From: Aphrocallistes beatrix
Lineage: Eukaryota; Porifera; Hexactinellida; Sceptrulophora; Aphrocallistidae
DNA length: 64,000 nucleotides
Direction of reading: 5' to 3'
Assembly: GCA_963281255.1 (NCBI GenBank)
Contig: OY725492.1
Coordinates: forward strand, 2,899,696-2,963,695
Below, piece after piece: positions 22,038-32,058 of this stretch. Position numbers and translations under genes: made by a program. Within the stretch, counting starts at the first letter, position 1; every line of letters begins with the position of its first letter. Under the pieces are notes generated by a model that worked only from the letters and a program-made list of their open reading frames with translations, made no database searches and had not been told where the DNA came from.

Positions 22038-22630
22038 TAGGGTGTCTCAAAAGTTCTGCAACAACCAATTTTACTTTGTTAATTTAACTAAGATCACTTG
22101 GTTTTAGTCCAAATTAGCCTCCATAAATGAAATCTAGCACCCTACTTGCATAGAAATGAGCTCAACTCATTACGCAAAAGACATTTCAGATAAAATTTTA
22201 AATAATTACATACCATTGACTACAAAATTTGGAACTCAAAAGTGTCAAGTTTGAAGATCTCAATTTTTCTGATGAAATATTACATTAATCACTTCTATAT
22301 TCTGTAATTGATTCATAATACTAATATAATATTATTACTTTTGATTTATGCAACGGAAATCTTCGATAAGAACGCGAGTATTTTTAGGTACAGCCGTAAA
22401 ATGTACCATGGATATTAGTTTTTTTATTGAAATAAAAAATATTCTTTACGAGACAACGATATATATGATTAATCATTGCAAATAAATTGAGAAAAGCAGG
22501 CCATTGGGAATGCAAAATAATTAAGATAATCCTCCCTATTTTTGATTAAAAAGAGGTATCGGATATTCGATCTATTTGTCTATGTATAATACATCAGCAA
22601 CATTTGTTGCAGAACCTTTGAGACACCCTG
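22038..22630. mobile_element. MITE family B copy
   Basis: Ends match 14091-14681 throughout; TA on both sides (22036-22037, 22631-22632). Inserted in a TATATA stretch of the 153-bp repeat. Confidence 0.88.
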
Positions 22631-23205
22631 TATATACATATGTTAGGAACTCATAAAATACTTAGATTACCACTTTCTAAGTTCGAAAATTGGAATCTAC
22701 ATATAAAAATATCCTATATTAGCCGTTGAGAACTCGCTTTTAGCTCAAAATAAGATTTTTTCCAAAAGGTGTTAAAATATGTATATATACATATGTTAGA
22801 AACTCATAAAATACTTAGATTACCACTTTCTAAGTACGAAAATTGGAATCTACATATAAAAATATCCTATATTAGCCGTTGAGAACTCGCTTTTAGCTCA
22901 AAATAAAACTTTTTTTAAAAGGTGTGAAAATATGTATATATACATATGTTAAAAACTCGTAAAATATTCATATTATTACTTTCACGTGGTGAAATACCCT
23001 ACATTTGTCGTTGAGATCTTACTTATATCTTTAAGCAAAGCTTTGCAGTGGGAGGTGTTAAAATGTGAATATATACTCATAAAAACCGGAAGTGATAAGA
23101 TTTTGCGAAAAAATGTCGACGGTGCACATCTACACCATAAAGAGATCCTACATGCGAAATTTGGTAAAATTCGGACTATTAGATTTCGCAGTAGCGCGCG
23201 TACGG

Positions 23206-23399
23206 ACATACATACATACATACATACATACATACATACATACATACATACATACATACATACATACATACATACATACATACATACATACATACATACA
23301 TACATACATACATACATACATACATACATACATACATACATACATACATACATACATACATACATACATACATACATACATACATACATACATACATAC
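23206..23399. repeat. (ACAT)48 microsatellite
   Basis: Uninterrupted 4-bp repeat, 194 bp, followed by ACGGACGG. It creates long open frames in several readings on both strands (YIHT and CMYV repeats), none of which is a gene. Confidence 0.97.
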
Positions 23400-23460
23400 G
23401 GACGGACGAGATACTCCGTCCATGCCATAAGGGCATCTCCCTATAGGAGCTGCACTAAAA

Positions 23461-24114
23461 ATGGTGAAGATGGCTAATAAAGCTGGGTTAGAAGGAATGC
23501 TAGTCCCGAGAATATGTGGACGTCAGAATTTTAGAAATAATATGGATTTTACAACACCTGAAGAGTATTGGAGAAGAACTGTCTTCGTTCCATTTATGGA
23601 CCACCTGAATAAAGAATTTGCTGAGAGATTCAGTAAGCTAAGTGAAAATTCTCTTTTGGGAATGAAGCTTATTCCCAGCCATGTTGCCAGTATATCAGCC
23701 CACGATGAAGCAGGTATCATCCATAATTTCAAAGAAGACCTTCCGTCTCCTGGCCTTGTCGCTCAAGAATTGAGGAGATGGAAGACATTGTGGAGCGGTA
23801 TATCTGAAGGTGCTCCTAATACACTTCCTGAAACGATAAATTCATCTATCTTTTCTCTTAAATCTTTTCCGAATATTGCCACAATTTTACGTGTCTTATC
23901 TATAACACCAGTAACTGTGGCTACTACTGAAAGAGCAAATTCAGCACTGAAACATATCAAGACACAAAAGCGATCGATGATGGGTCAGGATAGACTTAAT
24001 GCTCTACTTTTATTATTCATCCACAAATATATTTCTCTAAACTATGATGCTGTGATTGATTTATATGCAAATCGTTACCCAAGAAGGATGTCTTTCCTGA
24101 ATCCTTTATCTTAA
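23461..24114 (+). pseudogene. hAT transposase C-terminal part (ZMYM / P52rIPK-like type)
   Basis: 217 codons. It opens with the RICGRQNFRNNMDFTTPEEYWRR block and ends with the hATC region: TVATTERANSALKHIKT followed by DRLNALLLLFIH. These are hallmarks of the hAT transposase family that includes the vertebrate P52rIPK-like and ZMYM-linked domesticated genes. The N-terminal zinc finger and first catalytic Asp are missing because a Helentron-like element sits immediately upstream (junction near 23460). It sits inside the hAT termini at 21201-24466 and is probably their original transposase. Confidence 0.85.
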
Positions 24115-24981
24115 ATAATCTAAATCCATATTTAGGTAGTCAATTTACGTTGATTAATTACTTAGCATATTAGAACCTTTCATTACTAGTTAGTCCCAGG
24201 AAATGAACTAGAAACATTCCCATCTTTTATGGATTACTAGTTGATTCAATTAAACTTATTTTGATACACACATTTGTTTATTATATATTAGAGGTAACAT
24301 TGTTGTTACCGATGTGATAAAAATAGCAGTAGATGGATGTTTGGGTGTTTAGGATTGAAATTTTTTTCTGGGGGGTTTACCCATAGACCTCCCTATATTA
24401 TATATACAATCGCTCACTACGTTCGCTCATTGCCCCCCCCTTTGACAAATCCTGGATCCGCCACTGCCTCATATGTGATACAACTATCATAAAAAAAAGA
24501 TGACTCATCACTCTGTTATGACGTCATCATTACCCATCAAAAACTTTGTAAATTAACAAATTTGGTGATTTTTTCGTGCGATATCGATTATTACAGTAGG
24601 ACAGACGTATTTAGAGATGTTATCTTCCATATAATCAATTAATGGTGACCACAGGCGCCCAAGGGGCGCCTCCGGCGGACACAAAGTGTCCTCCAGTCGC
24701 GCAGCGCAAGCAAGCGAAGCGCGCTTGTTCCTATTAATGTTGAACGAAAATGACATCGTATATTCAACAAAAAATATGGATATTAATCTTTAAAATCAAT
24801 AATAATGAGCTTTAACATCAATAATAAAACGCTACAGAACATTTTCGAACCTTAGACGTTCATTTTGAATCGATTCTGATTTTTTTTTGAGAAATTTCAA
24901 AAAAATTCTTCCTAATTTCGGCGATTTTCTGCTTTTGGCAAGGGCTATCTCAATCAAGGTATGGAAACTGCTGTTCCGTAG

Positions 24982-25304
24982 TCTCGACGTTTAGAAATTC
25001 AAAATTATGCACAGTCTGGATTTAATTGATTAAAAGCAACAAAATTTGATAATTTGGATATGTATTTATGATTGTAACACATTTAAAATGAATAGATCGA
25101 AAGATATAGCAATAAAAAGGAAAAACGGACATAATAAACTATATGGAGTATGACTGTTTCTTAACTAAAAATCTAGAGAATCATTCAATATAGAATAATG
25201 ATGTTATTAACGGATATAAATACATCTCCAAAGTATCAAATTTTGTTACTTTTAATCAAAATTAAACCAGAATGTGCGTGTTTTGAGTTTTCCAAACGTC
25301 GAGA
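24982..25304. mobile_element. Foldback element, ~105-bp arms
   Basis: The left arm starting TCTCGACGTTTAGAAA is the reverse complement of the right arm ending AACGTCGAGA, with scattered mismatches over about 100 bp. The centre (about 25085-25200) is unique. Confidence 0.75.
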
Positions 25305-25687
25305 TCACTTTATAATACAATTCCAATAGAAACAAACTAGATGAATGGGCGAATTTTCAAATTTGTTGAAATCTTTCTAAATGTTATACATTGACTTAAT
25401 ACATCATTTGGTATAAAATATCATGAGCTAAGGCGCATATAAATATTTCGTTGATTTTTGCGCCATCCTAACGAAGTATATCAGCTGTATAGAGTAGAGA
25501 AGTGGTAGAGATTTTGGAAGCACTCTCACTCATTGGGAGGAGTGGCTATGTCGAAATACAAGCAGTGACTGAGGAAGGAATTTATTGAATTCACGAAATG
25601 ATTTGGATTAGAGTCACAGCTGGTTTCAAATAACAATTCGGACAATGACACGAATTTCTCAGTAAAACTCGTTCAGCCCATTTACCT
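25305..25687. other. Unassigned spacer
   Basis: No ORF or terminal repeats recognised. A GGAAGCACTCTCACTC motif near 25518 resembles the small repeat at 50708-50815. Confidence 0.35.
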
Positions 25688-26224
25688 TAGGGTTGCCACA
25701 TTTGGAATTGTTCAAAACTGGACAAATAAACTTGTATATTCTAATTAAAGTACAAGCACTTTTAATTTAATTCCCAGATGTTACTGTGGAAATTTATAGT
25801 TCATGGTAAACGGGCTACTGTGTTTTAGGCCATGCCTTAATTAAATGTATTGAATAGTGAAAATCAAAATTGGTGGAGTCAATTTTCTTTCTTAGCAATA
25901 GTAAACATCGTAAATGCATGTAATAAACTAATAATCTATATTTTATCTGTCATGGAGCAATATTTAGAATTGCTCCTCGCCGCCTTTAGAAGTGTTTTCT
26001 GATCAATAATATATGTATACAATTCTTTGCATGAGACGGAATAGTTCAGTTTGACACATAGCTCAGCTTTAATCATATCAGTACTTAGACGATTTCTCTC
26101 ATCGGTCCAAAGATTCTTCATTAAATTGAAGTATCTCAAAACATTAGAGAATCCAAACCGGACGCCGGACAAATTACTCGAAAACCGGATTATCCGGCAC
26201 AAAACCGGACGCCTGGCAACCCTA
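25688..26224. mobile_element. hAT element (537 bp) with perfect 8-bp target duplication
   Basis: Ends TAGGGTTGCCA and TGGCAACCCTA; ATTTACCT flanks both sides (25680-25687 and 26225-26232). Deletion derivative that keeps a piece of transposase. Confidence 0.92.
25936..26202 (-). pseudogene. hAT transposase C-terminal fragment
   Basis: 88 codons on the minus strand, with a FNLMKNLWTDERNRLSTDMIKA block followed by CKELYTYI. This matches the end of the dimerisation region of BED-type hAT transposases. It lies wholly inside the hAT termini at 25688-26224, so this is what remains of that element's own gene. Confidence 0.7.
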
Positions 26225-26429
26225 ATTTACCTTGGTAAATCTGTAGGCTTGTTGTGGTTATCAGATTACCTAAGTTCAGTTAGACACCTAAATAGTGAGG
26301 CGCTCACTTAAGTAGCGTCTAGTTAGTAGGCCTTAGAGCTCGTATATATAAACATTCTATACTTCTTATGAATCCAATAGTTCCTCTTACTATTAGAGTT
26401 CCTATTTTAGCTATTATTTATAAATCTAC

Positions 26430-27480
26430 GTGTTCTTACCCACGTAACAATAGCCGATTACTCCAACCATTGGACAGCGTTGTACTTGAGTTGCTGATGC
26501 ATCGGCATCTGTTGACAATAGACCACACATGAAGTGGGTTACCATTCTGAAAATGGAAAAGTTGTCACCCGAATTGGTGATATAGCGATTGCTCAAACAC
26601 TGATCCCGCCACGATTCCTTGCTCAGCCAGACAGCACCCACGAATTCTTGAATCTTGAAGTGCGAGAAAGACCACACACGAGTTATGCCTCCTAGTTGAT
26701 CCTTCTTGATATGTTCCTCCGCCAGGCCTAAGCATTGAGAGGGCTTCTCCTCTTTGTCTACTTTGAGCAGGATGTCTTTGGGAGAGGTCAGATCTCGGCC
26801 GTAAGCCCAGGTATTCCACCTCGCCGATGCGATGCAGGCTTTCCAGCACCGTGGGCCCGGGTGGAACAGTAGGTTCTTCTCAGCCGTCTCTGTCAGGCTC
26901 ATCATTGACAACTTTCGCCGACTCACGAAGGTAATGAGCTGGAGTAGAGGTGAGTGCGGGATTGTGCACTCACATCATCGCGACTTCGGATCAGCGCGGC
27001 GAAAAGAGAGGCGTTAACCAGCACTAACGACAGCTGACTCCCTTCTTCGTGTAGGTGGAAAATTCTGTAGTTGTTTCAGTTTCCCCTCTTCAGTCAGTTG
27101 GAGCCTGAAGTAAAGGTCTCTGTTTTTAGTGGAGAACCCCAGCACCTGATAGAACTCGATGCATAGGGGAGGAGGAGATTGTAGTGTATGCTCCTGGTCG
27201 GCTGGTTAGCAGAATGGTTGACTGAGTGAGAGTTTTAAGGGTGAGAAGGAGGTGGAGTAGCATTTCTTGGAATGTAACTTCTTTTGTTTATTCATCCATG
27301 CTGTCGATGATGAGCAGTAAACTCTCCGTCCGATTCTAGGAGGTGTTTGACGAGTTCTTTCGACCAACTCGGCCCGACTGGCATCGATAGACACAGCCAG
27401 TCTTATATGAAATTCCATCAATGGATTTCCCTCCCGTCTCTTTCCATCTGATGCCAGACTGCACTTCGGTAGAGAACTAG
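26430..27480 (-). pseudogene. NACHT-domain (NLR-type) gene fragment
   Basis: Minus strand. From 27370 downward one frame reads ELVKHLLESDG and the next LLLIIDSMDE, a NACHT Walker B. Then comes a sensor-1-like block, STILLTSRPGA (about 27195-27215), then a VLGFSTKNRDLYF block. A third frame (26926-26430) carries LITFVSRRKLS and SFSHFKIQEFVGAVWLSKES, the FxHLTxQEFLAA-like winged-helix motif of NACHT proteins, then FRMVTHFMCGL. The in-frame stop after MDE and at least two frame changes mark it as a pseudogene. No Walker A is found, so the 5' part is missing. NLRs are cytosolic innate immune receptors and are often expanded in invertebrates. A GTAAGA donor follows the last block at 26438. Confidence 0.7.
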
Positions 27481-27649
27481 TTCCCTCTTCCGAATCAGAA
27501 CGAAGTGTTTGAGTTAAACACCTTTCACCAATACACGAAAGACATTAACCACAAACTGAAAAATATCAACGAAATCAACGAAAACCGATCAAAATCCGTG
27601 TTGAGGACAACAATGGGGCGTGATCGATTGTGATTTCTTAAGATTGGTC

Positions 27650-27720
27650 ATATTCATAAAGACATTCTTAATGAAATTCCAGTTCCACTGGAATTTCATT
27701 AAGAATGTCTTTATGAATAT
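27650..27720. repeat. Perfect 34-bp hairpin with 3-base loop
   Basis: Arms 27650-27683 and 27687-27720 are exact reverse complements (core CATTCTTAATGAAATTCCAG) separated by TCC. No flanking transposon recognised. Confidence 0.9.
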
Positions 27721-27724
27721 TCTG

Positions 27725-29450
27725 AAGAAGTTCATAGAAGCAAATACAGAAATTAATTGTCGCAGTTCCAGAAGTTAAAGATCGTGGATACTTTGTATTT
27801 TGATACTTTAGATATATTTATCAGCAATTTTTTAATGCCAATTAGATGTGGTAATAAATGAATCAAATTGCATTTAACATAATTATTACTACCATATATT
27901 TAGGGGTTCAAATTTTTACACCCACTCTAACCAAAAGGAATTTCGGCGCCTATGAATTGATATCAGCATTCATAAATTACCTTAAACTTAAAAGTATGCT
28001 TAAAAGAGTTCAGAGAATCGCCAGAATTTTCTCTAAATACCGCATATCCTCGAATGGGAGCCGGGTGGATTAATAAATGTTCAAATTAATATTTCAGAAA
28101 TGATACTTTTAATGGATATAACCGCACGAGTGAACCGAAAAAATGTTAATCATGTTAAAACCAATCATCTTAATATTAGAGGTACACGTATATCTAAGAT
28201 TTCTCTACCCTCTTTGAGGGGGGTTAGTATTCGAGCATATACCTACATCTAAATTGGTTACTGGTATAAGCGACGAAGTCAATCGTTTGGCGTTTGAACT
28301 ACTTTAAACGCAAAATGATTGAATTCGTTGCTCTGTGTGTACCGCCTGTTTCAATTTACAGACTCTACACAGAATGGAAGCTGGCCTATATAATATACAA
28401 ACATATGAATCAATGTAATTACATTGCTAATCTGTTGAATGAAACTCTCAATATATTCAAAGGTATTTAAACTGCAGTATTTCTAAGTTGGAGTATATTT
28501 TATTAAAATTGCTATTGTGGGACAAAGTCACCTCTTAGGGCCAAAGTCGGGGTCCCAGTTTACGGTATTCGTTTCAGCACAATTTTTCTTAATGAAAAGG
28601 TCCAGTTTACTACTATTTATATGGGAAATAATGAAATGTTCAAATACTTTTGCCGGTAGTGTACATATCTAATTGAAAGGCATGCCTGTTCAATGTTATA
28701 ATTATTTGAGTCTCGTCTGTCAATATTATATAGAAAAGAGACAATCTGGATGATTACTGACTCTCCCATCATTCGAATTAACTCGTTCTCTATGCGATGA
28801 CTTAAAATTTTGTGAGAACGACTAATCTCTCCATTTATCTATGATTTAAGGACAGTGAATGCCAATTTTGGCGGTTTTATTCCCGCCCCCCCCCCCCATA
28901 ATGTTTATTATTATTCCAAAGCAAGGAAATTTAATCCTGGACAAAAAAATTTCAAGTTCATGAGTTATAACTTTGATGACCAAATTTGGACAGATGTCCT
29001 CCTTTTCCGCCGCCCTCCTGTATCTAAAACTATTAGCAGTTAGAGCTCTCATCATTGCTATAAAATATACTTCATGTATAGTATTAAAAATATACTTCAT
29101 GTATAGTATTATATCTACTGACAAATTATTTCCATAATCTTTAGTGTATATTTATGGAGATATTATTGAATTTATTGTTTCTAATTCTGAATGGATTATG
29201 CTAGGTCCTCTATGGTATGATATTTTTAAGAAAAATGCTATAGGCAGAAAGAAATAAGTTAGTTATCTACGGTGAATCATGAATTCAGAATCGGGGAATA
29301 AAAATTAGGTCCATGGTAAAAGGAATTCGAAATCTACACTCCTAAAAAACCCCATGTCAACAGTTGAAAGCTAGTTTCTACCTATTTTTGAGATTTGTTT
29401 ACTTTAGTAACTATTGTAAACAAAAGTCAAAAAATAATTTATCATACGTA
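27725..29450. other. Mostly unassigned spacer
   Basis: A Tc1-type MITE right end (CAAATACTTTTGCCGGTAGTG, near 28651-28671) lacks a left partner. A C-run lies at about 28887-28899, and a direct repeat of AAAATATACTTCATGTATAG at about 29060 and 29085. No coding. Confidence 0.4.
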
Positions 29451-29452
29451 TA

Positions 29453-30049
29453 TAGGGTGTCTCAAAAGTTCTGCAACAACCAATTTTACTTGTTAATTGG
29501 ACTAAGATCACTTGGTTTTAGTCCAAATTAGCCTCCTAAATGAAATCTAGCACACTTCTTGCATAGAAATGAGCTCAACTCATTACGCAAAAGACATTTC
29601 TTATAAAATTTTAAATAATTACATACCATTGACTCCAAAATTCGGAGCTCAAAAGTGTCAAGTTTGAAAATCACTATTTTTCTGATGAAATATTACATTA
29701 ATCACTTCTATATTCTGTAATTGATTCATAATACTAAAATAATATTATTACTTTTGATTTATGTAACGGAAATCTTCGATAAGAACGCGAGTATTTTTAA
29801 GTATAGCCGTAAAAAGTACCATGGATATGAGTTTTTTTATTGAGATAAAAAATATTCTTTACTAGACAACGATATATATAATCCAGCATTGCGAATAAAT
29901 TGAGAAAAGCAGGCCATTGGGAATGCAAAATAATTAAGATAATCCTCCCTATTTTTGATTAAAAAGAAGTATCGGATATTCGATCTACAAGTATTTATCT
30001 ATGTATAATACATCAGCAACATTTGTTGCAGAACTTTTGAGACACTCTG
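29453..30049. mobile_element. MITE family B copy
   Basis: Ends match the two other copies; TA both sides (29451-29452, 30050-30051). Inserted into sequence related to Helitron B (CCATGTCAACAGTTGAAAGC on one side, CCATGTCAACCGTTGGAAGT on the other). Confidence 0.85.
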
Positions 30050-30429
30050 TATACTCAAAATACGATCTTCGAAATCTACACCCCTAACAAATCCATGTCA
30101 ACCGTTGGAAGTTGGTCTCTAGTATATTTTTTAAAATTCACTCGAAGGTGTGAAAATATACACAAAACCTTTTTATTGCTATCCACTATACTATAATTGA
30201 GAAACGTATCTATATAAGTTATTGCTTCGAGTATTGATAACAATGACAGTCTCTTGAAGTGTCGTACAATGATTTCTATTGTGCGAGTGAAGCCATATAT
30301 ATTGCATAGAAAAGATGTGAAAATTTCGCTTAAATCTTCGAGCTTATGGTAGAATCATCATTTGACACCTAAATGTCAATTTTCATATCTCTACGACTTG
30401 CCAATTCTTCAATCAATCTGAACAAACAT

Positions 30430-30470
30430 GAAAAAACAAAATCCTAGCGTTTTAATATACGTGTATAAGA
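30430..30470 (-). mobile_element. Inverted 5' end of Helitron B
   Basis: The reverse complement begins TCTTATACACGTATATTAAA, preceded by A. It shares the AACGCTAGGATTTTGTTTTT block with the copy at 18383. The other end of this copy is not clear. Confidence 0.5.
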
Positions 30471-30614
30471 TTAATCCCAAGTTTGTAGAATATTCATACC
30501 ATTACTTCTGAGTGCGAAAATCTAAACTATCGTAGCTATACATGGCCGGCACCATGTTTTATCGGCAGTGGGTGTCCTAAGAGGGATTTCTCTGAAATTG
30601 GGCGTACATTTATG

Positions 30615-31107
30615 GAGAGATATATATCTGTAACGAATTGATTGAAGAAACTGCCAGGTACAGAAAACTGATTTTTGGCATGTGGGAGTCTTTTGGCTAT
30701 GGCTCCACTAAGCTCTGACCTCAGACGAAAATGTCAACTCATCATGGAATTATGACGTCATTGTCACCTTTTTTTAGAATAAGAAATTTCAGTTTTTCGA
30801 GCATTACTCAGCCATTTTGGGTGATAGAAGGCTGAAATTTTAATAACATGTGTATATTAATATATCTCACATATGATACAACTATCATCAAATAATGACA
30901 CATCACTCTGTTATGACGTCATCATTACGCATCAAAATTAAAAAATTGACAAATTTGGTGATTTTTCGTACGATATCGATTATAAATGTAGGACAGACGT
31001 ATTTAGAGATGCTATCTCCCTTTTAATTAATCAATGTGATCCCAGGCGCCTCCGGCGGACACAAAGTGTTTGCTTGCCGCGCTGCGCAGGCAAGCGAAGC
31101 GCGCTTG
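30615..31107 (+). mobile_element. Helitron A copy, 5' truncated
   Basis: Body from CTGTAACGAATTGATTGAAG to the 3' CTTG at 31104-31107, followed by T. The 5' TCCTTACT block is absent. Two TGACGTCA octamers. Confidence 0.78.
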
Positions 31108-31113
31108 TATATA

Positions 31114-31670
31114 CGAGGGTCACTCAATATGTTTTGAGTCTGGAGTAGTTGCTTCCGTTTGATTTTGTTTAAACTTTCTAGGATTATTCGCCTACCTATT
31201 ATTATCTTTGACTTTGAGTTTGATTTAATCGGACAAGTTTCTAAAATATTGTAATGAAGAAATTGTCTAGGATATTTTGTATTAGCATCTATGAAAACAC
31301 AACCACAAGTGTTGAATTGGGAACATTTATTTATGTTTTGCAAACGAAATTTAAATATGATAATCATAGAATCCCCCCCCGGATTGTGAATATATCGCAT
31401 CATTGATAATATTGAATTATCAAAAGTTTGTTCCCAACTATCATTTTTCCATAAAGAGAATAAATAAAATTCCATAGGAAATGGCTTGCAAATGTGTCGG
31501 AGTCCACAAGGACACTCCATTATATGTGGCATAATATTTTAGAAACTTGTCCAATCTAACTCAAAGCCAAAGATACAAGTAATAATAGGTAGATGAATAA
31601 TCCTAGGAATTTTCAACACAATCAAATGGAAGCAACTACTCCAGGCTCAAAACTTATCGAGTGACCCTCG
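31114..31670. mobile_element. Mariner-like MITE with long TIRs
   Basis: Ends CGAGGGTCACTC(A/G)ATA, inverted over about 140 bp with mismatches; TA on both sides. CGAGGGTCA-type ends are typical of mariner. The minus-strand frame across it (31532-31023) runs into the neighbouring Helitron and shows no transposase motif. Confidence 0.75.
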
Positions 31671-31680
31671 TATATATATA

Positions 31681-31852
31681 CAGTCGACTCCGCTTAATAG
31701 AGTCACTGTTTAATCGGGTCACCTTTGGCAGGACCGGAATAGCTCTCATACATAGGAGCTAATACAAAATATTTTCGGTTAATAGGGTTCTCCGCTTAAT
31801 CGGGGCAAAATGTCCCTGACCGATGTACCGATGTATTAAGCGGAGTCGACTA
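31681..31852. mobile_element. MITE with CAGTCGACTCCGCTTAAT ends
   Basis: Inverted ends of about 18 bp in a TATATA context; last base of the right end mutated. Broken relative at 13649-13776. Confidence 0.8.
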
Positions 31853-32058
31853 TATATAGTATATATATATTATTACTATTAAAACTCGATTAAAACCGAA
31901 GACTACCGAAATGTACCACAGTGGTACAAAGCATGCACTTTAATAAATATATGATAGTTAAGTTATGATATTCAGTATGTTTCCTACCCATTTATAACCT
32001 TTTTCGTTTTTGAGTTATTTTCTAAAATGATGAGACAGCACTCTCAAGAGTAAATGGA

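Larger units (their letters stand above)
21933..23459. mobile_element. Helentron-like 'pearl' element: 153-bp tandem repeats plus ACAT microsatellite
   Basis: Unit starts at 22635, 22788 and 22941 are exactly 153 bp apart; an earlier unit (from about 21933) was opened by the MITE at 22038. Then come a unique block, the (ACAT)n tract, and a conserved tail with AAGGGCATCTCCC...GGAGCTGCACTAAAAAT ending near 23459. Tandem ~150-170-bp repeats followed by a microsatellite and a conserved tail is the layout of bivalve pearl and related Helentron-type elements. A second copy of the tail is at 46780-46858. Confidence 0.7.
21201..24466. mobile_element. hAT element (3.27 kb) with perfect 8-bp target duplication
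   Basis: Left end AGTGGCGGATCTAGG (first C lost) and right end CCTGGATCCGCCACTG; CCTCATAT flanks both sides (21193-21200 and 24467-24474). CAGTGGCGGATCCAGG followed by G-runs is a classic hAT terminus. It carries the C-terminal third of its transposase and a nested Helentron-like element and MITE. Confidence 0.93.
18187..24727 (+). mobile_element. Helitron A copy expanded to 6.5 kb by nested insertions
   Basis: The 5' TCCTTACTATTAAAACTCGA end at 18187 (preceded by A) and the GC-rich 3' end with CTTG at 24724-24727 (followed by T) belong to one copy. Its body is found in pieces: 18187-18222, 19934-20149, 21164-21200 and 24467-24727. Removing the insertions (MITE cluster 18223-19933, hAT 20150-21163, hAT 21201-24466) restores the order of uninterrupted copies such as 45277-45813. 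Confidence 0.8.

Noticed and set aside
22982..23477. Five long open frames on both strands with YIHT or CMYV repeats
   Set aside because: They come from the (ACAT)n microsatellite, whose 4-bp unit has no stop in any frame.
31023..31532. 169-codon minus-strand frame
   Set aside because: It spans the boundary of a MITE and a Helitron and has no transposase motif; its end is Helitron GC-rich sequence.
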